Part shown: in pieces, positions 26,436-34,390 of the stretch
Layout of the letters: each line of letters begins with the position of its first letter
Numbering within the stretch: position 1 is the first letter of the stretch
Assembly (NCBI GenBank): GCA_041394845.1
Contig: JAWKHL010000001.1
Coordinates: 2,232,001 to 2,296,000, forward strand
Length of the DNA stretch: 64,000 nucleotides
DNA from: JAHCHG01 sp041394845
GTDB lineage: Bacteria; Acidobacteriota; Blastocatellia; Pyrinomonadales; Pyrinomonadaceae
Reading direction: 5' to 3'
Made by a program: the position numbers and the translations under genes
The notes under the pieces: generated by a model
Databases searched by the model: none
Told to the model about the DNA's origin: nothing
The model's input: the letters and a program-made list of their open reading frames with translations, nothing else

Positions 26436-27296
26436 CTACCTTGTTTCCGCCAGAAAATCCACGATCAGGCGGTTGAATCCCGCCGGATTTTCGATCTGAA
26501 GGCCGTGCGATGCTCCCTTGAGGACGGCCATCCTCGAATCGGGCAGACAACGGTCGATCATCCGGTTGCTCAGACGGGCGACCGGCGGGCTCAACTCGCC
26601 CGTGATCAAAAGGGTCGGAACCTCGATCCCCCGGAAGCGCAGACAGTCGACCGACGGCGGCGAATCGAAATAGGTCCGAAGCATCGGAGCCAATGTTCCG
26701 GCATTGTCCAGAACGACCGAACGGCTCTCGTCGGGCAAAAGCCCGAGAGCATCGACGCCGACCACCGTTTTCAGAAACCATCTGACCCCGGCCTCCGGCC
26801 GACCGTTTTCCGCCAGATGCAGGGCCTCGTCAAAGGCCGCCCTCTGGTCATCCAGCAACGGCAACCCGTCGTCGTCGAACAGTTCGGGAAAAGGGCTCGG
26901 TTCGCCGAGGATCAGACTCCCGACCAATTCGGGCCGCTCGATGGCCGCCATGAGAGCGATCGAAGCGCCGTAGGAATGCCCCACCAGATGCGCCTTTTCC
27001 AGTTCGAGCGCTTCGAGAAATCCGATCAGATCGGCCGTCTGGGCGGCGCGCGAATAATCGGCCGCGCCGTTCCCGCCCGCGCTCGTCCCGTGATAACGGC
27101 GGCTGTAGGAAATGGCCCGGTAACCGGCGGACAGCTCCTCGATCTGCGCCAGCCAGGTGCGGTGATCGCTGACCGCACCGTGAATGAAAACGACCGGTTC
27201 CCCGGTCCCCCGCTCGATGTATTTGATGTCGGCCCCGTTGACCTCGACCCGTTTTACGATTGAAATATCCTCTATAATTGCTCGTGTTGTTTTCAT
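26436..27296 (-). CDS. Alpha/beta hydrolase
   Basis: A 286-residue hydrolase with the canonical order of motifs: oxyanion-hole HGAVSDHRTW (about 35), nucleophile elbow VGHSYGASIAL (Ser about 107), and the catalytic histidine in KGASHGLQIE near the C-terminus. The protein has no signal peptide and starts after a GAGGAGG site. It is directly downstream of osmC-like DNA, separated by a strong hairpin. The substrate (ester, epoxide or lactone) cannot be read from the sequence. Confidence 0.88.
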   Translation of the reverse strand: MKTTRAIIEDISIVKRVEVNGADIKYIERGTGEPVVFIHGAVSDHRTWLAQIEELSAGYRAISYSRRYHGTSAGGNGAADYSRAAQTADLIGFLEALELEKAHLVGHSYGASIALMAAIERPELVGSLILGEPSPFPELFDDDGLPLLDDQRAAFDEALHLAENGRPEAGVRWFLKTVVGVDALGLLPDESRSVVLDNAGTLAPMLRTYFDSPPSVDCLRFRGIEVPTLLITGELSPPVARLSNRMIDRCLPDSRMAVLKGASHGLQIENPAGFNRLIVDFLAETR

Positions 27297-27308
27297 CAGA
27301 ACCTCCTC

Positions 27309-27345
27309 AACAAACTGCCCCCGGACGAACCGGGGGCAGTTTGTT
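27309..27345 (-). terminator. Perfect 16-bp hairpin between OsmC-like and hydrolase genes
   Basis: AACAAACTGCCCCCGG and its exact complement enclose a 5-base loop, 35 bp after the OsmC stop and just before the hydrolase Shine-Dalgarno (GAGGAGG). Only TTTGTT follows, so it may terminate partially and set the ratio between the two genes. Confidence 0.65.
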
Positions 27346-27380
27346 GCTTGAAAAAGAAAATTGTCCTTTTCGATCCGCTT

Positions 27381-27953
27381 TTATTCGGCCAGCCGAACCG
27401 TCACCGGAGTGCGGTTGATCAGCATATCGAAAACGCCGGAATGCTCCTGAGCCAGCGCAATAAGTTCGCGGATCTTTTCTCTCGGCGCTTCGGATTTGAT
27501 GTCGAAGGTAACGCGGATCTGATCGCATCCCATCCGCGTGTTTTCATCCAAACCGAGAAATCCGAGCAAACTGGCGTCGGCTTCAAAACTGGAAGTCACC
27601 TCGTCGAGCCGAACGCCCTCGGCGGCCGCGAAATAGACCAGGGTCGTCGTCAGACAACCGGCCAGCCCGGCCAAGATGTGTTCGATCGGGTTGGCCCCGC
27701 GATCGGTCCCGAGCAAAAACTCCGGTTCGTCCTTTTCCAAAACGAAAGTCTGCCGCCGTTCCTGTTCCTTCCCCGCGCCGTAAACTTCCCTGACGGTCGT
27801 CCGGTTATTTCCGCCGCTGATCCATTTGTTGGCCGCGCGAAACTGCATCCGGGCCAGATCGGGCTGTTCCTTGATGGCCTCGATCGTCCCGACCAATTGA
27901 TCGACATCGACCCCGTTAACTTTGGTTTGTTCTTTTGTTGCTGCGTCGTACAT
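27381..27953 (-). CDS. OsmC family protein
   Basis: OsmC-like proteins reduce organic hydroperoxides or serve as thiol-dependent stress proteins. The 190-residue product shows the helix motif GLAGCLTTTLVYFAAAEG with a candidate peroxidatic cysteine and a second cysteine in RMGCDQIRV. The usual second-cysteine helix here reads EHSGVFDMLINRTPV, with no cysteine. This places it with the YhfA-like branch rather than classical Ohr/OsmC. A good AAGGAGA site precedes the ATG. A MITE copy lies 20 bp upstream of the start. Confidence 0.85.
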   Translation of the reverse strand: MYDAATKEQTKVNGVDVDQLVGTIEAIKEQPDLARMQFRAANKWISGGNNRTTVREVYGAGKEQERRQTFVLEKDEPEFLLGTDRGANPIEHILAGLAGCLTTTLVYFAAAEGVRLDEVTSSFEADASLLGFLGLDENTRMGCDQIRVTFDIKSEAPREKIRELIALAQEHSGVFDMLINRTPVTVRLAE

Positions 27954-27973
27954 ATGTTTATCTCCTTATTATT

Positions 27974-28151
27974 ACTGTGTAAATTAAAAAACCTGAAGTT
28001 TTGTAAATTTGTGATGGGTGATGAGTGATGGGTGATGGGATAAAACTTAATTGTCTGAATATCCGGATCTGCTGTCTGATGTTATCTGTTTAACTTTTCA
28101 CCCATCACCCATCACCCATCACTAAACTCTAGTTTTTTTAATTTTCACAGT
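27974..28151. mobile_element. 178-bp MITE-like element, copy 1 (upstream of the OsmC-like gene)
   Basis: Terminal inverted repeats ACTGTGTAAATTAAAAAA and ACTGTGAAAATTAAAAAA flank a core. The core has arms GATGGGTGATGAGTGATGGG and CACCCATCACCCATCACTAA around GTCTGAATATCCGGATCTGC. A second copy at 57705-57883 matches along nearly the whole length in the same orientation, also just upstream of a minus-strand start codon. Confidence 0.8.
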
Positions 28152-28185
28152 AATTATTTCCTTGATTTATTTTTTGTTTGTTTTT

Positions 28186-28258
28186 GCCACCGAAGGACAC
28201 GGAGGCGGTCTTTCAAATGAAAACCTTTTTCTCCCTTCCTCCGGTGTCCTTCGGTGGC
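28186..28258. repeat. Hairpin element, family F (GCCACCGAAGGACACGGAGG)
   Basis: Arms of about 20 bp at 28186-28205 and 28238-28258 are complementary with one extra base. They enclose GCGGTCTTTCAAATGAAAAC, a segment that recurs in the interrupted copy at 36300-36322. Confidence 0.75.
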
Positions 28259-28301
28259 TGGATCAATTGTTCAAAACCTCCTTTTTCCAGGCCTTTAATT
28301 C

Positions 28302-29249
28302 TCAGCAAAAGACCGGGGCGATCTCTTCGATCCGCTTTCTTTGTTCCGGACTCAAACCGCCCAAAGTTTCCAGAAACTTCGGATGCGTCATTCCCGTCCC
28401 GAGATAAGTCCAGCGGTTGGCCTGATGCTGGACCGACAGGAATTCCAGCCGTTCGGCGTCCGTAAACTTTCTTCCGGTCGCCCGCGCCAGAGCCTCCAGA
28501 TCGAAAATCGCCTGCTGTTTCACTCCGGCGTCCAGAAATCCGCCGATCTCCAGATACTCATCGACCGCCGAGGCGATCTCCTCCCGACTCATTCCTTCGG
28601 CCAGCGTTTCGACCATCAAGGTGTCGAGTTTGGCGTGCTGGGCTTCTTCGAGCCAGTGGTTCTTCAAAAGGCTCTTGAACTGCGGGTCGAGTTGCTGATC
28701 GTCCTTGACGCTTTCGGTGTAATGCCGCTGGGTCATCCATTCGATGTGGAGGATGACCAGCGCCACCGCCAGCGGTTGGTGCGACAGAACGGCCCCGGCC
28801 ACCTCGGAGGGCGGACCGATGACCTCGCATTCCGAGCCGAAACCCTTGCGAAACTCCTCGCCGAAGATCTTGAACAGCTGGATGTGTTTGGCCTCCTCGC
28901 CGGCGAATTGCAGAAAAGCGCGGACCCGGTAGTCGTCATCATCGAGCGACGGCCGGACGTGATCGAGCACGAACGGCAGGATGAATTCCTCGACCAGACC
29001 GAAAATGCTCAGATAAGCGTGGCCCCGGATCTGGTTGAGAATCCATTTCTCGTAACGGTTCAAAAACGACAGTTCGGAGACGCGGGCCAGCGACTCGGGC
29101 AGGAATGGTTTGGTAAAATCGAGCTTCTTGTCGCCGCCGATGATGTCTTCGATCTTCCAGCTGACCCTCTGCGAAGCGACGATCGTATCCCGGTAATCGT
29201 AAGACGGCGTCCGGCTCGTTTGATTATTATTTACAATTGCGTCCAACAT
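28302..29249 (-). CDS. Ferritin-like diiron protein (AurF-like oxygenase fold)
   Basis: A 315-residue helical protein with paired carboxylate/histidine motifs typical of a four-helix-bundle diiron site: LVEEFILPF, FAGEEAKHIQLF, HIEWMTQRHY and NHWLEEAQHAKLDT. Two E-E-x-x-H motifs on separate helices fit the ferritin-like superfamily, and the length fits the AurF N-oxygenase-type group better than ferritins or rubrerythrins. The substrate is unknown. It heads a same-strand set with OsmC-like and hydrolase genes, so a role in oxidative stress is possible (inference). Confidence 0.7.
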   Translation of the reverse strand: MLDAIVNNNQTSRTPSYDYRDTIVASQRVSWKIEDIIGGDKKLDFTKPFLPESLARVSELSFLNRYEKWILNQIRGHAYLSIFGLVEEFILPFVLDHVRPSLDDDDYRVRAFLQFAGEEAKHIQLFKIFGEEFRKGFGSECEVIGPPSEVAGAVLSHQPLAVALVILHIEWMTQRHYTESVKDDQQLDPQFKSLLKNHWLEEAQHAKLDTLMVETLAEGMSREEIASAVDEYLEIGGFLDAGVKQQAIFDLEALARATGRKFTDAERLEFLSVQHQANRWTYLGTGMTHPKFLETLGGLSPEQRKRIEEIAPVFC

Positions 29250-29296
29250 TTTTTCTCTCTCCTCTGTAAATCGATAAAAGACTCCCGCTTTTCGGG

Positions 29297-29569
29297 TTAT
29301 TGCTTGACAAATTTCCCGTTTTTGATGGCGATCCGGTCCGATCCTCCGACCTTGATCCGGCCGACCCCGACCACCTCGATCTCACAACCGTTGCAGATGC
29401 CCGAAATGGTCGAATTGCCGTCGATCCAGGTGTTGCGGGTCGTCGCGCCCTCGTAAACCTTGACCTCATAACGACGGCCGTCCTCATTCCTCAGGTCGCC
29501 CGCCAGAATGCTGATCGCCAAAAACATAAAAAGTACAAATAATCTGGTTATTAATCCGATAAATCTCAT
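29297..29569 (-). CDS. Small secreted protein of unknown function
   Basis: A 90-residue product with a signal peptide (LITRLFVLFMFLAISILAG), leaving a mature domain of about 65 residues rich in beta-forming and glycine residues. It carries two close cysteines (GICNGCEIEVVG). Its stop lies 47 bp upstream of the diiron-protein start, so the two are probably cotranscribed. No family recognised. Confidence 0.6.
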   Translation of the reverse strand: MRFIGLITRLFVLFMFLAISILAGDLRNEDGRRYEVKVYEGATTRNTWIDGNSTISGICNGCEIEVVGVGRIKVGGSDRIAIKNGKFVKQ

Positions 29570-29735
29570 CTTGTTTCTCCTTAAATGTATGAATTGATCG
29601 AGCGGGCTTTTTTCCCGCTCATCTCATAAGACGGAAAGCGAATCGGAAACCGGACAAAAAAAATGTTTGTAATTTGAGGTTTTAGGTTAGTAAGTTTTGT
29701 CAATATGGTTAATTTCAAAAAGTCCGGCCATTCAA

Positions 29736-29769
29736 AAAAAAACGGCGGGTAAGCAAAACTTACCCGCCG
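29736..29769 (-). terminator. Rho-independent terminator
   Basis: CGGCGGGTAAG and CTTACCCGCCG form an 11-bp stem with a 5-base loop. On the minus strand it is followed by a T-rich run, 28 bp after the stop of the gene at 29797. Confidence 0.9.
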
Positions 29770-29796
29770 AAAATAAAAAACGAACCTGTAAACGAT

Positions 29797-30279
29797 TTAT
29801 TCGAGCGCCAGATTCAGCGAACCGACTCCCTGTTTTTCCAAGATCGCTTCCATGAACGGCCACCGCTTGCAGATTCCGTCGATCGGCGTTTTATGACCGC
29901 TCAGCAAAGCCGTCTCGATGGAGTCCACGTGAAGCGCATAAATCGTCCAGATCTTTTTGGTCCCGTAGGCGTAGATGCCGCTTTTGGCCGGATCGATCCG
30001 GCCGTCGATCGACATGTTGTGCGATTTGCGGTTCATGTGCCTCTGGTATTTTTTGATCAGATGGGCGGTCGCCTTGATAAAAGCGCCGCTCGGTTCGGGA
30101 AATTCCTCGCCTTTAAAATCATTCCTCCACTGCAAAGCGTATTTCAGCAAAGCCTGAACGGCGATCACATCGTCCTGATGATTGACGCCGTTGGCGCCGA
30201 CCGTGGCCGAAACATTGATCATCCGGTCGCGTCCGTCGGGGATGGTCGGATCGAAAACTATCGTGTCTATTTTTGCCAT
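29797..30279 (-). CDS. Hypothetical protein with weak peptidoglycan-binding-like pattern
   Basis: The start is the ATG at 30279, with AGGAG upstream; a longer frame adds 25 unlikely residues. The 160-residue soluble protein has the pattern QDDVIAVQALLKYAL ... TAHLIKKYQRHMN ... MSIDGRIDP. This recalls the helical PG_binding_1 repeat (xxVxxLQxxL ... DGxxG), but the match is loose. There is no signal peptide, which argues against a wall role. Such domains also occur in phage-like and secretion-system proteins. It is transcribed alone and ends at a strong terminator. Function unknown. Confidence 0.55.
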   Translation of the reverse strand: MAKIDTIVFDPTIPDGRDRMINVSATVGANGVNHQDDVIAVQALLKYALQWRNDFKGEEFPEPSGAFIKATAHLIKKYQRHMNRKSHNMSIDGRIDPAKSGIYAYGTKKIWTIYALHVDSIETALLSGHKTPIDGICKRWPFMEAILEKQGVGSLNLALE

Positions 30280-30446
30280 ATTTATTACTCCTGAAAATTT
30301 ATAAAATTCTGCTCCCGGATTCCCGGAAGAGTTGGGCATTCTGTTGGCCCACATTTCGAAAGACGAAAACGGACGGTCAAAGCGGACACGTTTTTTTTCG
30401 GGGCCGAAAAATTGTGTTAAAATGTCAGGGCCGATTAAGCTTAAGT

Positions 30447-30540
30447 TTTTTTGCCACAGAGAAAACGAAGCTCACCGAGAATTTTTTGGCCAATAAAATA
30501 ATTTGTCTCAGTGTTCTCCGTGTCCTCTGTGGCAAAAATA
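30447..30540. repeat. Hairpin element, family F (TTTTTGCCACAGAG words)
   Basis: Arms TTTTTTGCCACAGAG (from 30447) and CTCTGTGGCAAAAATA (to 30540) are complementary, with inner words such as CACCGAGAA and GTTCTCCGTG. The element occupies much of the 321-bp gap before the ECF sigma gene; nothing else was seen in that gap. Confidence 0.7.
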
Positions 30541-30600
30541 AATATTCAATCAATTTCTTCAGAGATTTAAATCCCCGAAAGACCGGATTTTTGAGCGGAG

Positions 30601-31191
30601 ATGGCTGAGTTGGATCGAAAATCGTCGCTACAGATAACCAAACTGCTTGTGGACTGGGGCCGCGGCGATGAGGAGGCTTTGGAAAAGCTGATGCCGCTGG
30701 TTTATGATGAATTGCGCCGACTGGCCGGGCATTTTATGAACAATCAGAAGGCCGGACACACCCTTCAAACCACCGCGCTGGTCAACGAGGCCTACCTCCG
30801 TCTGATCGATTCGAGCCGCGTCCGGTGGCAGGATCGGACCCATTTTTTCGCCGTCTCGGCCCAGTTGATGCGGCGAATCCTGGTCGATGCCGCCCGCACC
30901 CGCAACAGCCTCAAACGCGGCGGCCCCGACGCCCAAAAGATCGAACTCGACGAAAACCTGGCCGTTTCCCCGAACGAAAGAGTCGATCTGCTCGCGCTCG
31001 ACGAGGCGCTGGAAGAACTCGCCCGCATGAGTCCGCGTCAATCGCAGGTGGTCGAACTCAGGTATTTCGGCGGTTTGAGCGAAGAGGAGATCGCCGAAGC
31101 CTTGAAGATTTCCGCCCGGACGGTGCGGCGCGAATGGAGCGCGGCCCGGGCCTGGCTCTACCGCGAACTGAGCAAAAGTGACGGTTTATGA
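30601..31191 (+). CDS. ECF sigma factor, SigK-like/TIGR02999 type
   Basis: A 196-residue sigma factor of the group often paired with Ser/Thr kinases in Acidobacteria and Planctomycetes. Region 2 includes ALEKLMPLVYDELRRLAGHFM and HTLQTTALVNEAYLRLID. Region 4 includes SPRQSQVVELRYFGGLSEEEIAEAL and ISARTVRREWSAARAWLYREL. The stop overlaps the kinase start by 4 bases (ATGA), so the two are coupled. The kinase probably phosphorylates or senses for the sigma factor (inference from the repeated pairing in these phyla). Confidence 0.93.
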   Translation: MAELDRKSSLQITKLLVDWGRGDEEALEKLMPLVYDELRRLAGHFMNNQKAGHTLQTTALVNEAYLRLIDSSRVRWQDRTHFFAVSAQLMRRILVDAARTRNSLKRGGPDAQKIELDENLAVSPNERVDLLALDEALEELARMSPRQSQVVELRYFGGLSEEEIAEALKISARTVRREWSAARAWLYRELSKSDGL

Positions 31192-34058
31192 CGCCCGAAC
31201 GCTGGGAACAGATTACCGAGATCTATCATTCGGCGCAGGAACTCGAAACCGGCGAGCAGACGGAATTTCTGGAAAAAGCCTGCGCCGGCGATGATTTTCT
31301 GCGCCGCGAGGTCGAATCTCTGCTGGCCGCCGACCGGGAGGCCGGAGATTTCATCGCCGCCAACGCCGTCAAAGATTCCGCCTCGCTATTGGCCGGTGAT
31401 GCGTCGCTGAACGGCCAAAAACTCGGCCATTACAAAATAGTTTCGCAGATCGGTTCGGGCGGGATGGGCGAGGTTTATCTGGCGCGCGATCTGCGACTCA
31501 ACCGCCGGGTGGCGATCAAGACCCTGCCGGGGTCGTTCTCGGTCATTCCAAAATACATCCAGCGGTTTCAAACCGAGGCCAGGGCGGCCGCCAAACTCAA
31601 CCATCCGAACGTCGCCACCGTCTATTCGGTCGAAGATATCGACGGGCATTCGCTGATCACGATGGAATACGTCGAAGGGGAGACGCTCGACAAACTGATC
31701 CCGGAAGGCGGTCTGGAAATGAAAAAGTTCCTCGAATGGTTCATCGATCTGGCGGACGCGCTGGCCCACGCCCACGAAAAGGGGATCATTCACCGCGACA
31801 TCAAACCGGGAAACATCATGATCACCTCGACCGGCGTGCCGAAGATCCTCGATTTCGGTCTGGCCCGGAGGATCGATCCGATGAGAATTTCGCCGGAGGG
31901 CCCGACGCTCGGCCTGACCCAATCGGGACAAATTCTCGGAACGCCCGCCTATATGTCGCCCGAACAGGCCGAGGGCGAGGCGATCGATCAGCGGAGCGAC
32001 GTTTTCAGTTTCGGCGTCGTCATGTACGAGGCCATCACCGGCGAGCGGCCTTTCAAAGGCGAAAGCTACGCCGCCATCATCAGTTCCCTGATGACCAAAG
32101 AACCGGCTCCGATCGGCGAGATCAAACCCGAAATTCCCTTTCTGCTGGCGCGGCTGATTACCAAATGTCTGGCCAAGGACCGCCGCCGTCGTTTCGGGTC
32201 GATGCGCGAGGTCCGGGTCCTGCTCGAAGAAATGCGGGCCGCAATCGAGGCCGGGATCTCGATGGACAGTTCCTCGGTTCCGCTTCTGTCGCGGGGAAAA
32301 AGAAGTTTCGGCGCTCCGGTTCTGGTGCCGGTCCTTTTGGCGGCGGCCGCCCTGATCGCTCTGGGGGTTTATTATTTTTCCCCTTTTTCTTCCGCCCCTC
32401 CGCCGATCAGTTTCGAAAACATCACACTGCGCAAACTGTCGCAGACCAGCAACGTCGTTTACGCCCACATCACGCCGGACGGAAAATCGGTGGCCTATAA
32501 CACTATCGAAAACGGCGAAAACCGCGGCCTGTGGATCAGACGGGTCGAAGAAAAAAACGCCCTCCAATTGCTTCCGGCGCGGGCCGTTTACTTTTGGGGC
32601 GGGCTGAGCGTTTCCCGCGACGCCAGCCAGATCTACTACATCACGGCCGAAAGAGACGCCCCGCACGGAGCCCTCTACCGCATCTCCTCGCTCGGCGGAA
32701 CGCCCCGCAAACTGGTCGAAACGGTCAACGATCTGGGTTCGCTCTCACCCGACGGAGGGCGAATTCTTTACGTCCGCTACGGCCCGAAAAGACAGCTTCT
32801 TTCGGCCAACGCCGCCGACGGCGGCGACGAGCGCGAGATACTTTCGACCGAATCGCACGATCTGTATCGCGACCCGCAATATTCGGCCGACGGCAAAAAG
32901 GTGTTTTTCATCAAATTTCACTGGGTCGGAGGAGAAGAATTCTGGTCGCTGGCCGAAGTGGCGGCCGACGGCGTCGACCGAACCGAAAGGGTCATCCTGC
33001 CCGAGAGGAAAACCAGGATCAGCGAGATCGCCGTTTTGCGCGACGGCACCGGTCTGCTGGCCAATCTGGTCGATCCGATCTCCAATCTTCCGCAACTCTT
33101 TCACGTTTCCCTGCCCGACGGCCGGGAGACGCGTCTGACCAACGATCTCAATTCCTATTTCGGGATCAGCGTCAGCGATGACGGCCAGACGATCGTTTCC
33201 GCTCAGAGACAAATGGCCCAAAACGTCTGGCTTTTCTCCGGCGAAGACCCGGCCCGGATGGAACGGCTGACCAGCGAATCGAACATTTATTCGAACGCCG
33301 TCTGGACTCCGGACGGACGGATCGTCTACGACGCGGTGGACAACAACCGCCCGCACATCTGGATCATGAACGGGGAGGGCAAAGGCGCTCAACAGCTTTC
33401 GCCCAACGATTCGACCGATTACGATCCGAAGGTTTCGCCCGACGGCCGTTTCATCATTTTCACCTCGGAGAGAACCGGCGAACGCAAGATCTGGCGGATG
33501 AACATCGACGGCAGCAACCCCCAACTTCTGACCGATGTCAGGGGCCGGGCCTATGATCCATTGATCGTTCGCGGCGGCAAAGAGGTCTGGTTCTTCTGGA
33601 ACCGGGACGAAAAAACCGTGCTCGGGAAAATCCCCGCATCCGGCGGAGAGATCACGGAAGAGGCGGTTTTCGGCGAAAGCCTGATGGCGCTCTCGCCCGA
33701 CGAAAGCCGGATCGCCTACATCGTTCAGAGCGGCGCCGACGGCAAACGGCGGGTATGCGTCCGGCCGGTTGATTCGGCCGAACCGAAAACCTGTTTCGAC
33801 ATCTCGCCGCTCAAGTTTCTGACCTTTACGGCGGACGGCCGGAATCTGCTTTACCGCGACATCGAATCGGGTCCCGAATCGAATTCCACCATCTGGCGGC
33901 AACCGCTTTCGGGCGGGCGGCCCGAGCCGTTCCTTTCGGTCAAACCCGATTCGATCTTTAAGGTCTCGCCGACCAGAGACGGCAAACAAACGGCGATCAT
34001 CCGCGGCGGCCTGCTAACCGACGCCATCCTGCTGACCAAAATTGAAAAGAAAGATTAA
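31188..34058 (+). CDS. Transmembrane Ser/Thr protein kinase with TolB/WD40-like sensor propeller
   Basis: A 956-residue PknB-type kinase. The cytoplasmic kinase domain spans about 80-340 with all key motifs: IGSGGMGEVYLA (glycine loop), VAIKTL (lysine), IIHRDIKPGNIMI (catalytic loop), KILDFGLARR (DFG) and MSPEQAEGE. One transmembrane helix (about 378-398) precedes an outer domain of about 550 residues of TolB/Dpp-type beta-propeller repeats (ITPDGKSVAYNT, SPDGGRILYVRYG, SPDGRFIIFTSERTG). It is coupled to the upstream ECF sigma gene. The propeller probably senses a periplasmic ligand. Repeats of another element begin directly after its TAA stop. Confidence 0.95.
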   Translation: MTPERWEQITEIYHSAQELETGEQTEFLEKACAGDDFLRREVESLLAADREAGDFIAANAVKDSASLLAGDASLNGQKLGHYKIVSQIGSGGMGEVYLARDLRLNRRVAIKTLPGSFSVIPKYIQRFQTEARAAAKLNHPNVATVYSVEDIDGHSLITMEYVEGETLDKLIPEGGLEMKKFLEWFIDLADALAHAHEKGIIHRDIKPGNIMITSTGVPKILDFGLARRIDPMRISPEGPTLGLTQSGQILGTPAYMSPEQAEGEAIDQRSDVFSFGVVMYEAITGERPFKGESYAAIISSLMTKEPAPIGEIKPEIPFLLARLITKCLAKDRRRRFGSMREVRVLLEEMRAAIEAGISMDSSSVPLLSRGKRSFGAPVLVPVLLAAAALIALGVYYFSPFSSAPPPISFENITLRKLSQTSNVVYAHITPDGKSVAYNTIENGENRGLWIRRVEEKNALQLLPARAVYFWGGLSVSRDASQIYYITAERDAPHGALYRISSLGGTPRKLVETVNDLGSLSPDGGRILYVRYGPKRQLLSANAADGGDEREILSTESHDLYRDPQYSADGKKVFFIKFHWVGGEEFWSLAEVAADGVDRTERVILPERKTRISEIAVLRDGTGLLANLVDPISNLPQLFHVSLPDGRETRLTNDLNSYFGISVSDDGQTIVSAQRQMAQNVWLFSGEDPARMERLTSESNIYSNAVWTPDGRIVYDAVDNNRPHIWIMNGEGKGAQQLSPNDSTDYDPKVSPDGRFIIFTSERTGERKIWRMNIDGSNPQLLTDVRGRAYDPLIVRGGKEVWFFWNRDEKTVLGKIPASGGEITEEAVFGESLMALSPDESRIAYIVQSGADGKRRVCVRPVDSAEPKTCFDISPLKFLTFTADGRNLLYRDIESGPESNSTIWRQPLSGGRPEPFLSVKPDSIFKVSPTRDGKQTAIIRGGLLTDAILLTKIEKKD

Positions 34059-34142
34059 AGGTGAAAAGGTGAAAAGGTGGAAAAGAAAAAGGATCTCAGA
34101 AATCGAAAAATCCCAAATCCGAAATCTAAAATCCGAAATCTA
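34059..34142. repeat. Single arms of families E and A after the kinase stop
   Basis: Tandem AGGTGAAAAGGTGAAAAGG words start immediately after the stop codon, followed at about 34108-34142 by ATCCCAAATCCGAAATCTAAAATCC words. No complementary partner arm lies nearby, so these look like decayed elements. Confidence 0.6.
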
Positions 34143-34144
34143 AC

Positions 34145-34221
<77 letters not shown>

Positions 34222-34269
34222 ACAAAGTAACTTACAGATTCTAAGGTAACGGCCCGGGTAAGTCAAATC

Positions 34270-34390
34270 GATTTTAGGTTTTGGATTTTGGATTTTGGAT
34301 TGATTGTTCGTCACCTATCGATTTCGGCAACTCGACGAAAAACTCGAGATCAGAGCCGATCCAAAATCCAAAACCTAAAATCCAAAATTC
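34270..34390. repeat. Hairpin element, family A, abutting the fumC stop
   Basis: Arms at 34270-34301 and 34359-34390 are complementary (ATTTTAGGTTTTGGATTTTG type). The right arm runs into the TGA stop of fumC. Confidence 0.8.
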
